From CAG-826 sp964546565 (GTDB lineage: Bacteria; Bacillota_I; Bacilli_A; RFN20; CAG-826), in NCBI GenBank assembly GCA_964546565.1, contig CAZJKC010000012.1, positions 1-35,773 on the forward strand: DNA of 35,773 nucleotides. The letters are read 5' to 3'. The position numbers and the translations under genes are program-made. Positions within the stretch are counted from its first letter, which is position 1, and each line of letters opens with the position of its first letter. Below the pieces are notes generated by a model. The model saw only the letters and a list, made by a program, of their open reading frames with translations, did not search any database and had not been told where the DNA came from. Positions 23,620 to 32,843 of this stretch are shown here, in pieces.

Positions 23620-25737
23620 ATGAAACACATTAGACCGATTACTGATTTACGTCGTAGTAACGAAATATCTCGACAAGCGCATATCACAGGAGAACCTATT
23701 TTTATTACCAAAAATGGTTATGGTGACCTGGTGATTTTATCACACGAATTATATTGTTCGCTTTTTTCTTCCAAACATAATATTGATATTCCTTCTAGTT
23801 ATATTTATAAAGAATCTTTAGAAACTCATAAGCAAAGTCAAGTTTTTGGTTTAATCAAAGTGGCTTCCGCTTCTATTGATACCCTTGTTAGTGATATTGA
23901 TCATAACGCAAGAGAAATAATAAAAAAAGTAAAAGAAGCGACCGTTAATGAATGCTCGCTTTTAGTTCTTCCAGAATTATGTTTATCAGGATATACTTGT
24001 CAAGATTTATTTTTACAAGAAACATTATTAATAGCTTGTGAACAAGCGGTCAGCGATATCTTATTAAAAACTAGTGATAACAATATCGTTTTTACTTTTG
24101 GCGCACCCATAGTCGTCAATAACAAAATATATAACACCGCTATTACGGCATATAAAGGCAAAATATTAGGTATCGTTCCTAAAATAAATATTCCTAATTA
24201 TCATGAATTTTATGAAGGACGACATTTTACTAAAAGTGATAAAAATGTACAAATGATCACTTACGCTAATCAAGTGACGCCCTTTGGAAGTCGTATACTC
24301 TTCCAAAATACTTGGTATCAGCCAATGACTTTTGCCATTGAAATCTGTGAAGACCTGTGGGTCCCTAATCCACCCTCTACTGAACACGCTTTAGCGGGAG
24401 CGAATATCATTTGTAATCTCAGTGCTTCAAATGAAATCGTTGGCAAAAAAGAATATCGCCAAATGCTTGTTAAAGCCACTTCAGCGCGACTTGTTTCTGC
24501 TTACATTTATAGTTCTGCTGGAAATGGCGAATCCACTACTGATTTAGTCTTTTCCTCACATAATATGATTGCTGAAAATGGTACTTTACTCGCTGAAGCC
24601 GAAACTTTTAAAAATCAAACTATTACTAGTGTTATTGATTTAGAAAAGATAAGCAATGAAAGAAAAATCATGAATACTTATCCTTCCATCAATAATCAAG
24701 GATATTATATTGCTTACTTTAATATGCCATTATCGATTCCTTCATCCATCAATTATGATAAAACACCTTTTATACCTACTATAAATATTGAACAAAGAAT
24801 CCAAGAAATATTTACCATCCAAGTCATGGGCCTTTATAAAAGATTAATGCACACTAACACCAAGACTATTGTTATTGGTCTATCCGGAGGTCTAGATTCG
24901 ACGCTTGCCTTATTGGTTGGTGTTGAAACTTTTAAAAAGTTAAACTATCCTCTTTCGTCTATTCAATGTTTAACCCTTCCTTGTTTTGGAACAAGTTCGA
25001 GAACAAAGAATAACGCTTTCCTTTTAGCTAAACAATTGGGTGTATACATTAAAGAAATAAATATTGAAGCCTCCGTTAGACAACATTTTAGCGATATTGA
25101 GCAAGATGAAAATAACCATGATGTCACTTATGAAAATGCCCAAGCACGTGAACGCACCCAAGTCTTAATGGATTACGCCAATAAGAACAATGACTTAGTT
25201 ATTGGAACCGGTGACTTAAGTGAACTAGCGTTAGGATGGGCAACATATAATGGAGACCACATGTCTAATTATGGCGTCAATGCTTCTATTCCTAAAACTT
25301 TAGTTCGCTATTTAGTAAAGTATTATGCTTTAGAGCATCTAGAAGTAAAAGATACTTTACTTGATATTATCGATACACCGGTATCACCGGAATTATTGCC
25401 AACAGAAAATGGTCAAATAGCGCAAAAAACAGAAAATCTTATCGGTCCTTATGAATTGCACGATTTCTTCTTATATCATCTTTTAAGAAATCATTTTTCA
25501 ATTAAAAAAATATATTATCTCGCTTGTTGTACTTTTCAAGATGAATATGATAAAGACACAATAAAGAAATGGCTAACATTATTCATTAAACGATTCTTTA
25601 CGCAGCAATTTAAAAGAAGTTGTTTGCCTGATGGGGTAAAAGTTGGGTCCGTCTCTTTATCACCACGCGGTGACTTAAGAATGCCCAGTGACGCATCTTA
25701 TAAGACCTTTTTAAAAGAATTAGATGAATTGGAGTGA
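23620..25737 (+). CDS. nadE: Glutamine-dependent NAD+ synthetase with N-terminal Phd/YefM antitoxin-like domain
   Basis: This 705-residue enzyme makes NAD+ from deamido-NAD+, ATP and glutamine. Residues 1-50 (MKHIRPITDLRRSNEISRQA, GEPIFITKNGYGDLVILS) match Phd/YefM antitoxins, an extension not found on typical NadE proteins of about 640 residues. A linker leads to the nitrilase-like glutaminase: Glu119 (LPELCLSGYTCQD), Lys188 (VPKINIPNYHEF), Cys243 (EICEDLWVP). The synthetase half has the ATP loop GLSGGLDSTLALLV (420-433) and GTGDLSELALGWATYNGDHM. All catalytic residues are present, so it should be active. AAAGGATGA precedes the ATG. It is the first gene of an operon with nudF and an ABC exporter. 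The repeats upstream suggest autoregulation through the Phd domain. Confidence 0.95.
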   Translation: MKHIRPITDLRRSNEISRQAHITGEPIFITKNGYGDLVILSHELYCSLFSSKHNIDIPSSYIYKESLETHKQSQVFGLIKVASASIDTLVSDIDHNAREIIKKVKEATVNECSLLVLPELCLSGYTCQDLFLQETLLIACEQAVSDILLKTSDNNIVFTFGAPIVVNNKIYNTAITAYKGKILGIVPKINIPNYHEFYEGRHFTKSDKNVQMITYANQVTPFGSRILFQNTWYQPMTFAIEICEDLWVPNPPSTEHALAGANIICNLSASNEIVGKKEYRQMLVKATSARLVSAYIYSSAGNGESTTDLVFSSHNMIAENGTLLAEAETFKNQTITSVIDLEKISNERKIMNTYPSINNQGYYIAYFNMPLSIPSSINYDKTPFIPTINIEQRIQEIFTIQVMGLYKRLMHTNTKTIVIGLSGGLDSTLALLVGVETFKKLNYPLSSIQCLTLPCFGTSSRTKNNAFLLAKQLGVYIKEINIEASVRQHFSDIEQDENNHDVTYENAQARERTQVLMDYANKNNDLVIGTGDLSELALGWATYNGDHMSNYGVNASIPKTLVRYLVKYYALEHLEVKDTLLDIIDTPVSPELLPTENGQIAQKTENLIGPYELHDFFLYHLLRNHFSIKKIYYLACCTFQDEYDKDTIKKWLTLFIKRFFTQQFKRSCLPDGVKVGSVSLSPRGDLRMPSDASYKTFLKELDELE

Positions 25738-25745
25738 TAACGAAT

Positions 25746-26294
25746 ATGTCTACCGTAGATTTAAAAGAACATAAAATATCATCTAAAATAATGTATAAAG
25801 GTCACATTATTCTAGTCGAAGAAGATCAAGTTTTATGTCCTAATCAAAATATCGCTACTCGAGAAGTAGTGCGAAGAGGGGAGGCCAGTTGCATTTTAGC
25901 CTTTCGTGATGATGGAAAAATAATCGTCGAAAAACAATATCGTTATCCTTATGATGAAGTTATTTTAGAACTTCCCGCCGGTAAAAAGGATAATAATGAA
26001 AGTCATTATCAAACCGCCATTCGTGAATTAGAAGAAGAAACAGGCTTTTTAGCACATCAAATCACCTATCTTGGAAAAATATATCCAACTGTCGGCTTTT
26101 GTAACGAAATAATTCATCTTTACTTAGCAACATCTTTAGAAAAAACGAAACAACACTTAGATGAAAATGAAATAGTAAATCTCGTCTTTTTAACTTTTGA
26201 TGAACTGCAAGATATGATCATCAAAGGACAAATCGTTGACGCCAAGACCATTTGCGCTCTATATTATTATCAACTCAAAAAGGAGGCTCTATGA
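25746..26294 (+). CDS. nudF: Nudix hydrolase, ADP-ribose pyrophosphatase
   Basis: This 182-residue enzyme splits ADP-ribose to AMP and ribose-5-phosphate. It has a perfect Nudix box, GKKDNNESHYQTAIRELEEE then TG (79-100), preceded by VEKQYRYPYDEVILELPAG, the signature that separates ADP-ribose pyrophosphatases from other Nudix enzymes. The ATG at 25746 lies nine bases after the nadE stop; an in-frame GTG at 25734 overlaps nadE and is less likely. Its stop overlaps the next ATG by four bases, so translation is coupled. With nadE it forms an NAD turnover unit: one makes NAD+, the other clears its breakdown product. Confidence 0.93.
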   Translation: MSTVDLKEHKISSKIMYKGHIILVEEDQVLCPNQNIATREVVRRGEASCILAFRDDGKIIVEKQYRYPYDEVILELPAGKKDNNESHYQTAIRELEEETGFLAHQITYLGKIYPTVGFCNEIIHLYLATSLEKTKQHLDENEIVNLVFLTFDELQDMIIKGQIVDAKTICALYYYQLKKEAL

Positions 26295-28015
26295 TTAAAA
26301 AATTTATCGCTTTTTATAAGCCCCATTTAAAATTGTTTTTCTTAGATTTATCTTGTGCCTTTTTAGTAGCCATTATCAATCTATTTTATCCTTTTATCAC
26401 CAAAGAAATCATTAACAATTATGTCCCCGCTCGTGATATTAAACTCATTTTATTATGGGGTGGTATCTTACTTTTAATTTACATAGTAAAAGCTATTTTG
26501 AATTACATCATTTGTTATTGGGGGCACATGGTCGGTGTTAAAATTCAAGCCGACATGCGCCGTGATATGTTTAAAAAGCTCCAAAAACTTCCTTGCTCAT
26601 TTTACGATGAGAATAAAACCGGACACATTATGTCAAGAATCATCAATGACTTGATGGATATCAGTGAATTAGCTCATCATGGTCCGGAAGATCTTTTCTT
26701 ATCACTTATTACTATGATCGGTTCTTTTATCGTTTTAGCTTGTATCGAATGGCGTTTAGCCTTAATCGTCTTCGCTGTTATTCCTTTTATTCTCTTTTTC
26801 ACCATTAAAATGCGAAGGCATCAAAAAAGTTCATTTAAGCAAATGCGCATTGAAACCGCCGAGATAAATGCAGAAGTCGAATCTTCTATTGCAGGAATTA
26901 GAGTATCGAAAGCATATACTAATGAACAATATGAATTAGATAAATTCGAAAACGCCAGTGTGCGTTTCCAAAAAGCCCGCGGAAATGCCTATAAATACAT
27001 GGGGATATTCAATTCAGGAATGACCTTTTTTAGTGATTTCCTCTATCTTATGGTTTTAGTTATAGGAGGACTCTTTTTTGCCAATGGGCTTATCGATGAT
27101 GGCGAATTTGCCGCTTATATTTTATATATTATGATGCTCATTAATCCAATCAGAACTTTAGTCAATACTTATGAGCAAATCATTAATGGTATGAGTGGAT
27201 TCCAACGTTTTCTAGAGATAATGGACTTAAAAGAAGAACAGGAAAAGAATCCCGCTACTGCAATAACATCATTTCAAGATTCTATCGAATTTCAAAATGT
27301 TAATTTTACCTATCATCATAATGATGAAAATAAGGATTTAGTGTTAAATAATTTTTCATTGAAAATTGAAAAAGGAAAAACTATCGCTTTAGTTGGCCCT
27401 TCAGGAGGAGGGAAAACGACTATTTGTCATCTTATTCCCCGCTTTTATGAAATAGAATCCGGTAATATTTATATTGATGGTCACGACATTCGTTCCTTAT
27501 CTTTATTATCATTAAGAAGTTTAGTCGGTATTGTAGCTCAAGAAGTATTTTTATTTGCCGGCACAATTAAAGAAAACATCGCTTATGGTCAATTAAACGC
27601 AAGCGATGAAGAAATAATTGAAGCCGCTAAAAAAGCTAACATCCATGAATTTATTATGAATCTTGAAAAAGGATATGATACATATGTTGGCGAGAGAGGG
27701 GTATTATTATCCGGCGGACAAAAACAACGCTTATCTATCGCCCGCGCCTTTTTAAAAAATCCGCCAATTCTTATATTAGATGAAGCAACTTCAGCCCTTG
27801 ATAATATGACCGAAATGCAAATTCAAAAATCATTATTTGAACTCGCTAAAGGGCGCACTACAATCGTTGTAGCTCATCGTTTATCAACGGTTAAAACAGC
27901 CGATGAAATAATTGTTTTAACACAAGATGGCATAATTGAAAGAGGTCCTCATGACCAATTAATAAGAAATCATGGTTTATATGAAGAATTATATCAATAT
28001 CAATTCCGCGATTAA
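26291..28015 (+). CDS. ABC exporter, fused membrane and ATPase domains
   Basis: This 574-residue half-transporter of the MsbA/BmrA/YheI type works as a dimer. Six transmembrane helices occupy about residues 1-310, with the coupling-helix pattern FYDENKTGHIMSRIINDLMD. The ATPase has Walker A GPSGGGKTT (369-377), signature LLSGGQKQRLS (472-482), Walker B ILILDEATSALD (Asp497, Glu498) and the H-loop VVAHRLST. All motifs are intact. The ATG at 26291 follows AGGAGG and overlaps the nudF stop. It probably exports lipids or drugs, and its link to NAD metabolism is only positional. A terminator follows. Confidence 0.93.
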   Translation: MIKKFIAFYKPHLKLFFLDLSCAFLVAIINLFYPFITKEIINNYVPARDIKLILLWGGILLLIYIVKAILNYIICYWGHMVGVKIQADMRRDMFKKLQKLPCSFYDENKTGHIMSRIINDLMDISELAHHGPEDLFLSLITMIGSFIVLACIEWRLALIVFAVIPFILFFTIKMRRHQKSSFKQMRIETAEINAEVESSIAGIRVSKAYTNEQYELDKFENASVRFQKARGNAYKYMGIFNSGMTFFSDFLYLMVLVIGGLFFANGLIDDGEFAAYILYIMMLINPIRTLVNTYEQIINGMSGFQRFLEIMDLKEEQEKNPATAITSFQDSIEFQNVNFTYHHNDENKDLVLNNFSLKIEKGKTIALVGPSGGGKTTICHLIPRFYEIESGNIYIDGHDIRSLSLLSLRSLVGIVAQEVFLFAGTIKENIAYGQLNASDEEIIEAAKKANIHEFIMNLEKGYDTYVGERGVLLSGGQKQRLSIARAFLKNPPILILDEATSALDNMTEMQIQKSLFELAKGRTTIVVAHRLSTVKTADEIIVLTQDGIIERGPHDQLIRNHGLYEELYQYQFRD

Positions 28016-28073
28016 TAATTATTGTTATATCTTATCCTCAAAGAATGTTTAACAAATGCAAATAAGTAATATT

Positions 28074-28107
28074 AAAAGTAGTAAAGTCACCATTTTGCTA
28101 CTTTTTT
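28074..28107 (+). terminator. Terminator of the nadE-nudF-ABC operon
   Basis: AAAAGTAG pairs with CTACTTTT across a 15-base loop and continues into TT. The A-rich left arm would also let it act on the reverse strand for the GH13 operon. Confidence 0.7.
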
Positions 28108-28203
28108 GTTATACCGCTTTAATATTTATTAAAAATAACTGAATATGTTTATAATCTTATAAAAAATCCTCTTAGTAAAACACTCAATATGGAGATGATT
28201 AAA

Positions 28204-29931
28204 TTATGATATTAAAACAATATAAACCGTCTTAGCTGGTATCTTTGTTTTCACTTCTTTGTTAGTCAAAAGATCAATACCTTTAATAGGACAATTTTGT
28301 GGTTCTTCTGAAGCGTTAATAATGACTCTAACTTCTTCTTTTTCATCAAAACGTGCATAGATTAATACTTGATTACGATTATAGGCATTGATCAAACGAT
28401 AATCACCATTTTTTAACACCGGATGTTGAAAACGAATTTCAATCAGTTTCTTATAATACTCTAATAAACTTGTATTTTGGGCTTCATCCCATAGCATACC
28501 TCGTCTTGAATCTAAATTATCCAAGCCTTCTAATCCTACTTCATCCCCATAATAAATAACTGGTGCACCTGGTAAAGTCATTTGTAACGCTACTCCAAGC
28601 ATAAAGTAATGTATACCCGCACATTTAGAAATAAAACGTGGCGTATCATGACTATCCAACATATTCCATACCGCATGACGAGTATCCTTATGATAAGTAC
28701 CATAAATTAACGCTATATCATTAGTAAAATCAGTCACTTTATATTCATCTTTAACAAGCCATTTATTTAAAGCAAAATAGAAAGGATAATTCATAACGCT
28801 ATCCCACTCTCGACTAGATAAATAATCATCCGCTAATTTCCATGATTCGCCCACTAATAAAATATCCGAATTGATTTCTTTTAATGTCTGATAAGCCTCT
28901 TTCCAGAAGTTATGACTAATTTCATCACCAACATCAAGACGCCAACCATCAATATGTAATGTTTTCGTCCAATATTTTAAGACTTTTAAAATGTATTCAC
29001 GAACTTCATAATTACTGATATTAAGTTTTGGTAAATGATTGAAATAACCAAATGTTTCAAAATTTGGACGTTCATGAGCCGCAAATCGTAAAGGAAAATT
29101 TTCGATATGAAACCAATTTTTATATCGCGATTTATCTTGTTTTTTTATCACATCTTTAAAAGCAAAAAAATCTTTACTCACGTGATTAAAGACACCATCT
29201 AAAACAACACGCATTCCTAATTTATGCGCTTTTTTTATTAATTTAATAACATCTTTTTTACTCCCTAAATGATTATCAATAGCGAAATAATCAACCGTAT
29301 CATAATGATGGGCAGATTGACTTTTAAATATCGGATTAAGATAAATAAAATCGACACCTAATTCTTTTAAATACTGTAAATGCGCTGTTATACCCGATAT
29401 TTCTCCACCAAGCATATCGCCATTTACTAATGGTGCTTTATTCCATGATGTATAGTTGGCATTGGTCTTTGAAAGGCGTGCAAAACTATCCGGGAAAATT
29501 TGATATCCGACAGCCCCTTTAGCCCACTCAGGCACTAAAGAGCGATCTTCATAACGAGCCACACAAGAGCATTCAAACATATCATCAAGATCAACAAAAG
29601 GAAGATTTGCAAAATGATGATTACCATAATATATCTTTTCTTTTTGAGTAGTAACAATTTCAAAATAATAACAAAAACAAATAACTTTTTCAAAAATACA
29701 CGCTTCATAATAATCAAAAAGATTATCAGAAATGACTTTTTTTAAGGGAAACTTCAAAATAGTCTTCTCTAAAGGAGTAGAAGAAATATGATTCAAATAT
29801 TTATCACATACACAAATGGAAATTTTATTGATCGTTCCTTGTGTTGTTTTAACTTTGATAATAAAACGATTATCACCTATTGAATAACAATCCTTAATTG
29901 ATGATTCATGATGAATATGAGCGTAATCCAT
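28204..29931 (-). CDS. GH13 alpha-glycosidase (neopullulanase/cyclomaltodextrinase type)
   Basis: This protein of about 575 residues begins at the ATG at 29931, seven bases after GGGAGGA; an upstream TTG sits on the ribosome binding site itself. An N-terminal beta-sandwich (about 1-125) precedes the alpha-amylase barrel. The four conserved regions are present: DGVFNHV (near 245), GWRLDVGDE with nucleophile Asp333, LLVGESW with acid/base Glu362, and NMLDSHDTPR (near 429). EWAKGAVGYQIFPDSFARL and GGEISGITAHLQYLKELGVD are typical of neopullulanase and maltogenic amylase. No signal peptide, so it should degrade imported maltodextrins in the cytosol. It is the last gene after gpsA, 25 bases away, and ends before the shared terminator. 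Confidence 0.93.
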   Translation of the reverse strand: MDYAHIHHESSIKDCYSIGDNRFIIKVKTTQGTINKISICVCDKYLNHISSTPLEKTILKFPLKKVISDNLFDYYEACIFEKVICFCYYFEIVTTQKEKIYYGNHHFANLPFVDLDDMFECSCVARYEDRSLVPEWAKGAVGYQIFPDSFARLSKTNANYTSWNKAPLVNGDMLGGEISGITAHLQYLKELGVDFIYLNPIFKSQSAHHYDTVDYFAIDNHLGSKKDVIKLIKKAHKLGMRVVLDGVFNHVSKDFFAFKDVIKKQDKSRYKNWFHIENFPLRFAAHERPNFETFGYFNHLPKLNISNYEVREYILKVLKYWTKTLHIDGWRLDVGDEISHNFWKEAYQTLKEINSDILLVGESWKLADDYLSSREWDSVMNYPFYFALNKWLVKDEYKVTDFTNDIALIYGTYHKDTRHAVWNMLDSHDTPRFISKCAGIHYFMLGVALQMTLPGAPVIYYGDEVGLEGLDNLDSRRGMLWDEAQNTSLLEYYKKLIEIRFQHPVLKNGDYRLINAYNRNQVLIYARFDEKEEVRVIINASEEPQNCPIKGIDLLTNKEVKTKIPAKTVYIVLIS

Positions 29932-29956
29932 AATCAAATCCTCCCTTATGAATATT

Positions 29957-30955
29957 TTATTCTATAATTTCTTCTAAGATATTATTAATCATCGTTTGGG
30001 GATCATAATCACCTTTATAAACATGATATAACGCTGTTATGATAGGTGCATGAATGTTATTAGAAACCGCTAAAGAATACGCAATTTCACACGCAAACAA
30101 ACCCTCAATAGTCTTCTTGTTATCTTTTAAAAACTCCATCATGGAACTTTTTCCAATCATATATCCCGCCATATAATTTCTTGATGTTGTACTCGTACAA
30201 GTTAATAATAAATCTCCAATACCTGCTAGATCATAACAAGTTTTCTCATCACCACCAAAGAAAGTTACAAATCGCGATATTTCCAACAATCCTTTAGTAA
30301 TAATCATTGCTCGTGTGTTATCTTTATACCCTAAGCCTTCCGCTATTCCACACGCAATAGCGATAATGTTTTTTAAAGCTCCACAATATTCTACAGCAAT
30401 AGAATCAGTGCTAGGATGAATTTTAAAATATGAATTAGAAAAAATTCTTTGAACTTTCTTAGCAATACGATAATTATCTGAACACGCTATAACAGAAGTT
30501 GGATATTTTTTAATAACTTCAAGAGCAAAAGATGGTCCTGATATCGAAATAACATTTTGCGCAATAGCAGGTGATAATAAAGTTTTTATATAACGTCCAA
30601 TAGGCATTTTAGTTGTTGGATGAAATCCTTTAGTTAAATTTACAATATATACTTTTTCATCGATAAGTGGTTTGATTTTATTAATTATTTCTTCAGTAGC
30701 GTAAGAAGGAATAGCAAGTACAATCATAAAAGCATCTTTTATAGCATCAACAATATTTGTTGTTCCAACTAATGAAAGAGGAAGAATAATGTCTTTACTA
30801 AAAAAAGAACTATTGGTATGGCAATGATTTATTTCATCTATTTCTTGCCGATTGTTTCCATAAATAAATACTTCATAACTATTATCAATTAGCACCTTCG
30901 CAATAGCGGTTCCCCACGCTCCTGATCCAATAACAGCAATTTTCTTATTATTCAT
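29957..30955 (-). CDS. gpsA: Glycerol-3-phosphate dehydrogenase [NAD(P)+]
   Basis: This 332-residue cytosolic enzyme reduces dihydroxyacetone phosphate to sn-glycerol-3-phosphate for phospholipids. The Rossmann motif is VIGSGAWGTAIAKVL at the N-terminus. NLTKGF, ISGPSFALEV and the catalytic-lysine region EYCGALKNIIAIACGIAEGL are all typical of GpsA, and AGIGDLLLTCTS follows. The ATG at 30955 overlaps the end of the cytidylyltransferase gene; the longer frame to 31036 lies inside that gene and is rejected. Pairing with a glycerol-3-phosphate cytidylyltransferase suggests supply of both lipid and CDP-glycerol precursors. Confidence 0.96.
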   Translation of the reverse strand: MNNKKIAVIGSGAWGTAIAKVLIDNSYEVFIYGNNRQEIDEINHCHTNSSFFSKDIILPLSLVGTTNIVDAIKDAFMIVLAIPSYATEEIINKIKPLIDEKVYIVNLTKGFHPTTKMPIGRYIKTLLSPAIAQNVISISGPSFALEVIKKYPTSVIACSDNYRIAKKVQRIFSNSYFKIHPSTDSIAVEYCGALKNIIAIACGIAEGLGYKDNTRAMIITKGLLEISRFVTFFGGDEKTCYDLAGIGDLLLTCTSTTSRNYMAGYMIGKSSMMEFLKDNKKTIEGLFACEIAYSLAVSNNIHAPIITALYHVYKGDYDPQTMINNILEEIIE

Positions 30956-31355
30956 CGCTTTTATCCGTAATAGAAAGATCGTGTTTAATTTGAGTAGTAG
31001 AAATCTCCGGAGTTCTTGGTAAATATACCACTTCACATAATTCTTTTAAAGAATCAAATTTTCCTTTCCAATCATCTCCCATAACAAAAGTATCAATATG
31101 ATATAAGCGAATATCTTCTTCTTTTTGATTCCAACTATTTTCAGGAATCACTAAATCAACATAACGAAGAGATTCTAAAAGCATTTTGCGTTGCTCATAA
31201 GTAAAATATGTTTTCTTTCCTTTTTCTTTTGAATTAAATTCATCAGTTGATAAACCAACAATTAAATAATCACCTAATTGCTTTGCTCTTCTTAATATAT
31301 TAATATGTCCATAATGTAACAAATCAAATGTTCCATATGTTATTACTCTTTTCAT
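30948..31355 (-). CDS. tagD: Glycerol-3-phosphate cytidylyltransferase-like nucleotidyltransferase
   Basis: This 135-residue protein matches the TagD length. It has the nucleotidyltransferase signature YGTFDLLHYGHINIL (HxGH = HYGH), then GLSTDEFNSKEKGKKTYFTY, VMGDDWKGKFD and LPRTPEISTTQI, the last being the RTxGISTT motif that binds the triphosphate. It transfers CMP to glycerol-3-phosphate, giving CDP-glycerol, a precursor of teichoic acid or related glycerophosphate polymers. The ATG at 31355 has GAGGACC seven bases upstream; an in-frame TTG at 31361 is less likely. Its stop overlaps the gpsA start, so the two are translationally coupled. Confidence 0.92.
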   Translation of the reverse strand: MKRVITYGTFDLLHYGHINILRRAKQLGDYLIVGLSTDEFNSKEKGKKTYFTYEQRKMLLESLRYVDLVIPENSWNQKEEDIRLYHIDTFVMGDDWKGKFDSLKELCEVVYLPRTPEISTTQIKHDLSITDKSDE

Positions 31356-31572
31356 TCTCAATGGTCCTCGTTTCTTTTAAATTACAATAATTATAACATG
31401 TCAAAATAAATAATTAAACCTGCACAAAATCGTAAACAACACACAAACAAGGAAATGTAAAAGTTTTATACAATCAAAAACAACTATAGTGTTTTTTTCT
31501 ATTTTATCAAAAAGATACAACCTTGATGCATCGCATATTAATATATATTACGTTCTTTAATTGTCTGTTATT

Positions 31573-31594
31573 GGTTCCTTATCTGTTCCTTATT
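31573..31594. repeat. Two operator-like repeats downstream of the second Fic gene
   Basis: GGTTCCTTAT (31573-31582) and TGTTCCTTATT (31584-31594) match the promoter motif TTTGTTCCTTATTT of the Fic gene that ends at 31660. They are direct repeats 11 bases apart. The rest of 31362-31659 holds no gene I can see. Confidence 0.6.
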
Positions 31595-31659
31595 GCTATT
31601 GTTAACAAATGCAAACAAATTTGATTATGCTTCTCAATTAGCAAAAACTCTTTTATAAT

Positions 31660-32766
31660 CTAATCAGTAAATCCTATATCTGATACTTTTAAAGAAGAAT
31701 AATTAGAAGATAATTTATAACTAGTAATCCTTATGGTTCCACCATTAGGCATTAATATACCTTTATTAACCCATTCTACCATCCACTTAGAAATAGCTCT
31801 TGGCGTAACACCAAACAATTCTGCTAATTCCTTATTTTTTAATATCGTAATATTGTTTTCTAAGCAATATCTTATTAAAATTAAATCTTTTTTAGATAAC
31901 CCATTTAATTTATTACAAGAATTTTTATTAGATGCTTCCTTTGCTTGATAATATATATTTTCAGAATTCAAAGACATAATTTTACAAAAATACTCTAACC
32001 ATATTTCTAAATGTGGTGGATTTTCCCTTCCTGCATAAAACAATGCAGGAAGTCCCATTTGCAAAGAATTATAATATCCTTCGAGATCACTCATATAATA
32101 CTCTTCAAAAGAATAAAATCCTCTAAAATCATAATCTTTTATCATTAAAATATAAGTAGCAAGAGCTCTTGAAGTTCGACCATTACCATTAGCAAATGGA
32201 TGAATGCTTACCAAGGCGTAACTTACTATAGCCGCTAAAACGGGAGTAGGAAGAAAGTAATTATTATCATACCATGTAATTAGTTCATCAATTAATGGTT
32301 CAATATCAGAGCATTCCGGAGGAATATATTCAGCCCGTTTTGTTTTATCATCATATACTGCAAATAAAACTCCAGGAGGCGTTGGTCCTCTAAAGTCTAT
32401 TCTTTTTAATTTTCCTTTTCTTTCAATGATATCATGCAATTTAAAAATTAATTCCTTTGATAATGGTGTCTTTTTTCTTTTTTCATCCTCTAAAAAGGAA
32501 AGGGCATCCCAATAGTTTTGCACTTCTATTTCAGCTGAAAGCGTATTACTTTGATTCTTTTTTTTAATAACATTTTCCACTTGTTTTAAGGATAATACGT
32601 TTCCTTCAATGCTTGTTGAAAAATGTGTTTTTTTCAATTTAGCATTATACATTAATTCTTGCTTAACTCTTGTAGGCAAATATAAATACTCTAAAGCCGT
32701 TTTGTACTTTTCAATTTTTAATAAATAACTCACTAATTCATTAGTATACTTAAATTCTAATTTCAT
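31660..32766 (-). CDS. Fic-family protein with C-terminal helix-turn-helix
   Basis: This 368-residue class II Fic protein probably AMPylates a target. I choose the ATG at 32766, nine bases after AAGGAG; in-frame ATGs at 32775 and 32814 are respectively too close to the ribosome binding site and inside the operator. The inhibitory motif is STSIEG (50-55). The catalytic loop HPFANGNGR (189-197), with His189, is intact. The C-terminal region (KNKELAELFGVTPRAISKWM, near 310-345) is a helix-turn-helix. Its promoter holds an AAATAAGGAACAAA inverted repeat and the same motif follows the gene. It is a second, divergent member of the same architecture as the Fic gene at 11158. The target is unknown. 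Confidence 0.92.
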   Translation of the reverse strand: MKLEFKYTNELVSYLLKIEKYKTALEYLYLPTRVKQELMYNAKLKKTHFSTSIEGNVLSLKQVENVIKKKNQSNTLSAEIEVQNYWDALSFLEDEKRKKTPLSKELIFKLHDIIERKGKLKRIDFRGPTPPGVLFAVYDDKTKRAEYIPPECSDIEPLIDELITWYDNNYFLPTPVLAAIVSYALVSIHPFANGNGRTSRALATYILMIKDYDFRGFYSFEEYYMSDLEGYYNSLQMGLPALFYAGRENPPHLEIWLEYFCKIMSLNSENIYYQAKEASNKNSCNKLNGLSKKDLILIRYCLENNITILKNKELAELFGVTPRAISKWMVEWVNKGILMPNGGTIRITSYKLSSNYSSLKVSDIGFTD

Positions 32767-32785
32767 ATTGATCATCTCCTTTTTT

Positions 32786-32843
32786 ATTATAACGAAATAA
32801 GGAACAAACCGCAATCAAGTCGTTCTTTATTTGTTCCTTATTT
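32786..32843 (-). promoter_or_regulatory. Second Fic gene promoter with an embedded operator
   Basis: On the reverse strand TTGCGG (32814-32809), a 17-base spacer and TATAAT (32791-32786) form the promoter. AAATAAGGAACAAA (32795-32808) fills the spacer, and its perfect 14-bp inverse TTTGTTCCTTATTT lies at 32830-32843. A partial copy, GTTCTTTATT, sits between. Binding of a repressor here would occlude polymerase. From 32867 to 33357 I see no supported gene. Confidence 0.7.

Noticed and set aside
24166..24387. Reverse-strand open frame inside nadE
   Set aside because: Fully overlaps the conserved nitrilase domain coding sequence on the other strand.
29535..29717. 60-codon reverse-strand open frame
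   Set aside because: It lies in another frame of the GH13 gene and is hydrophobic low-complexity sequence; a shadow.
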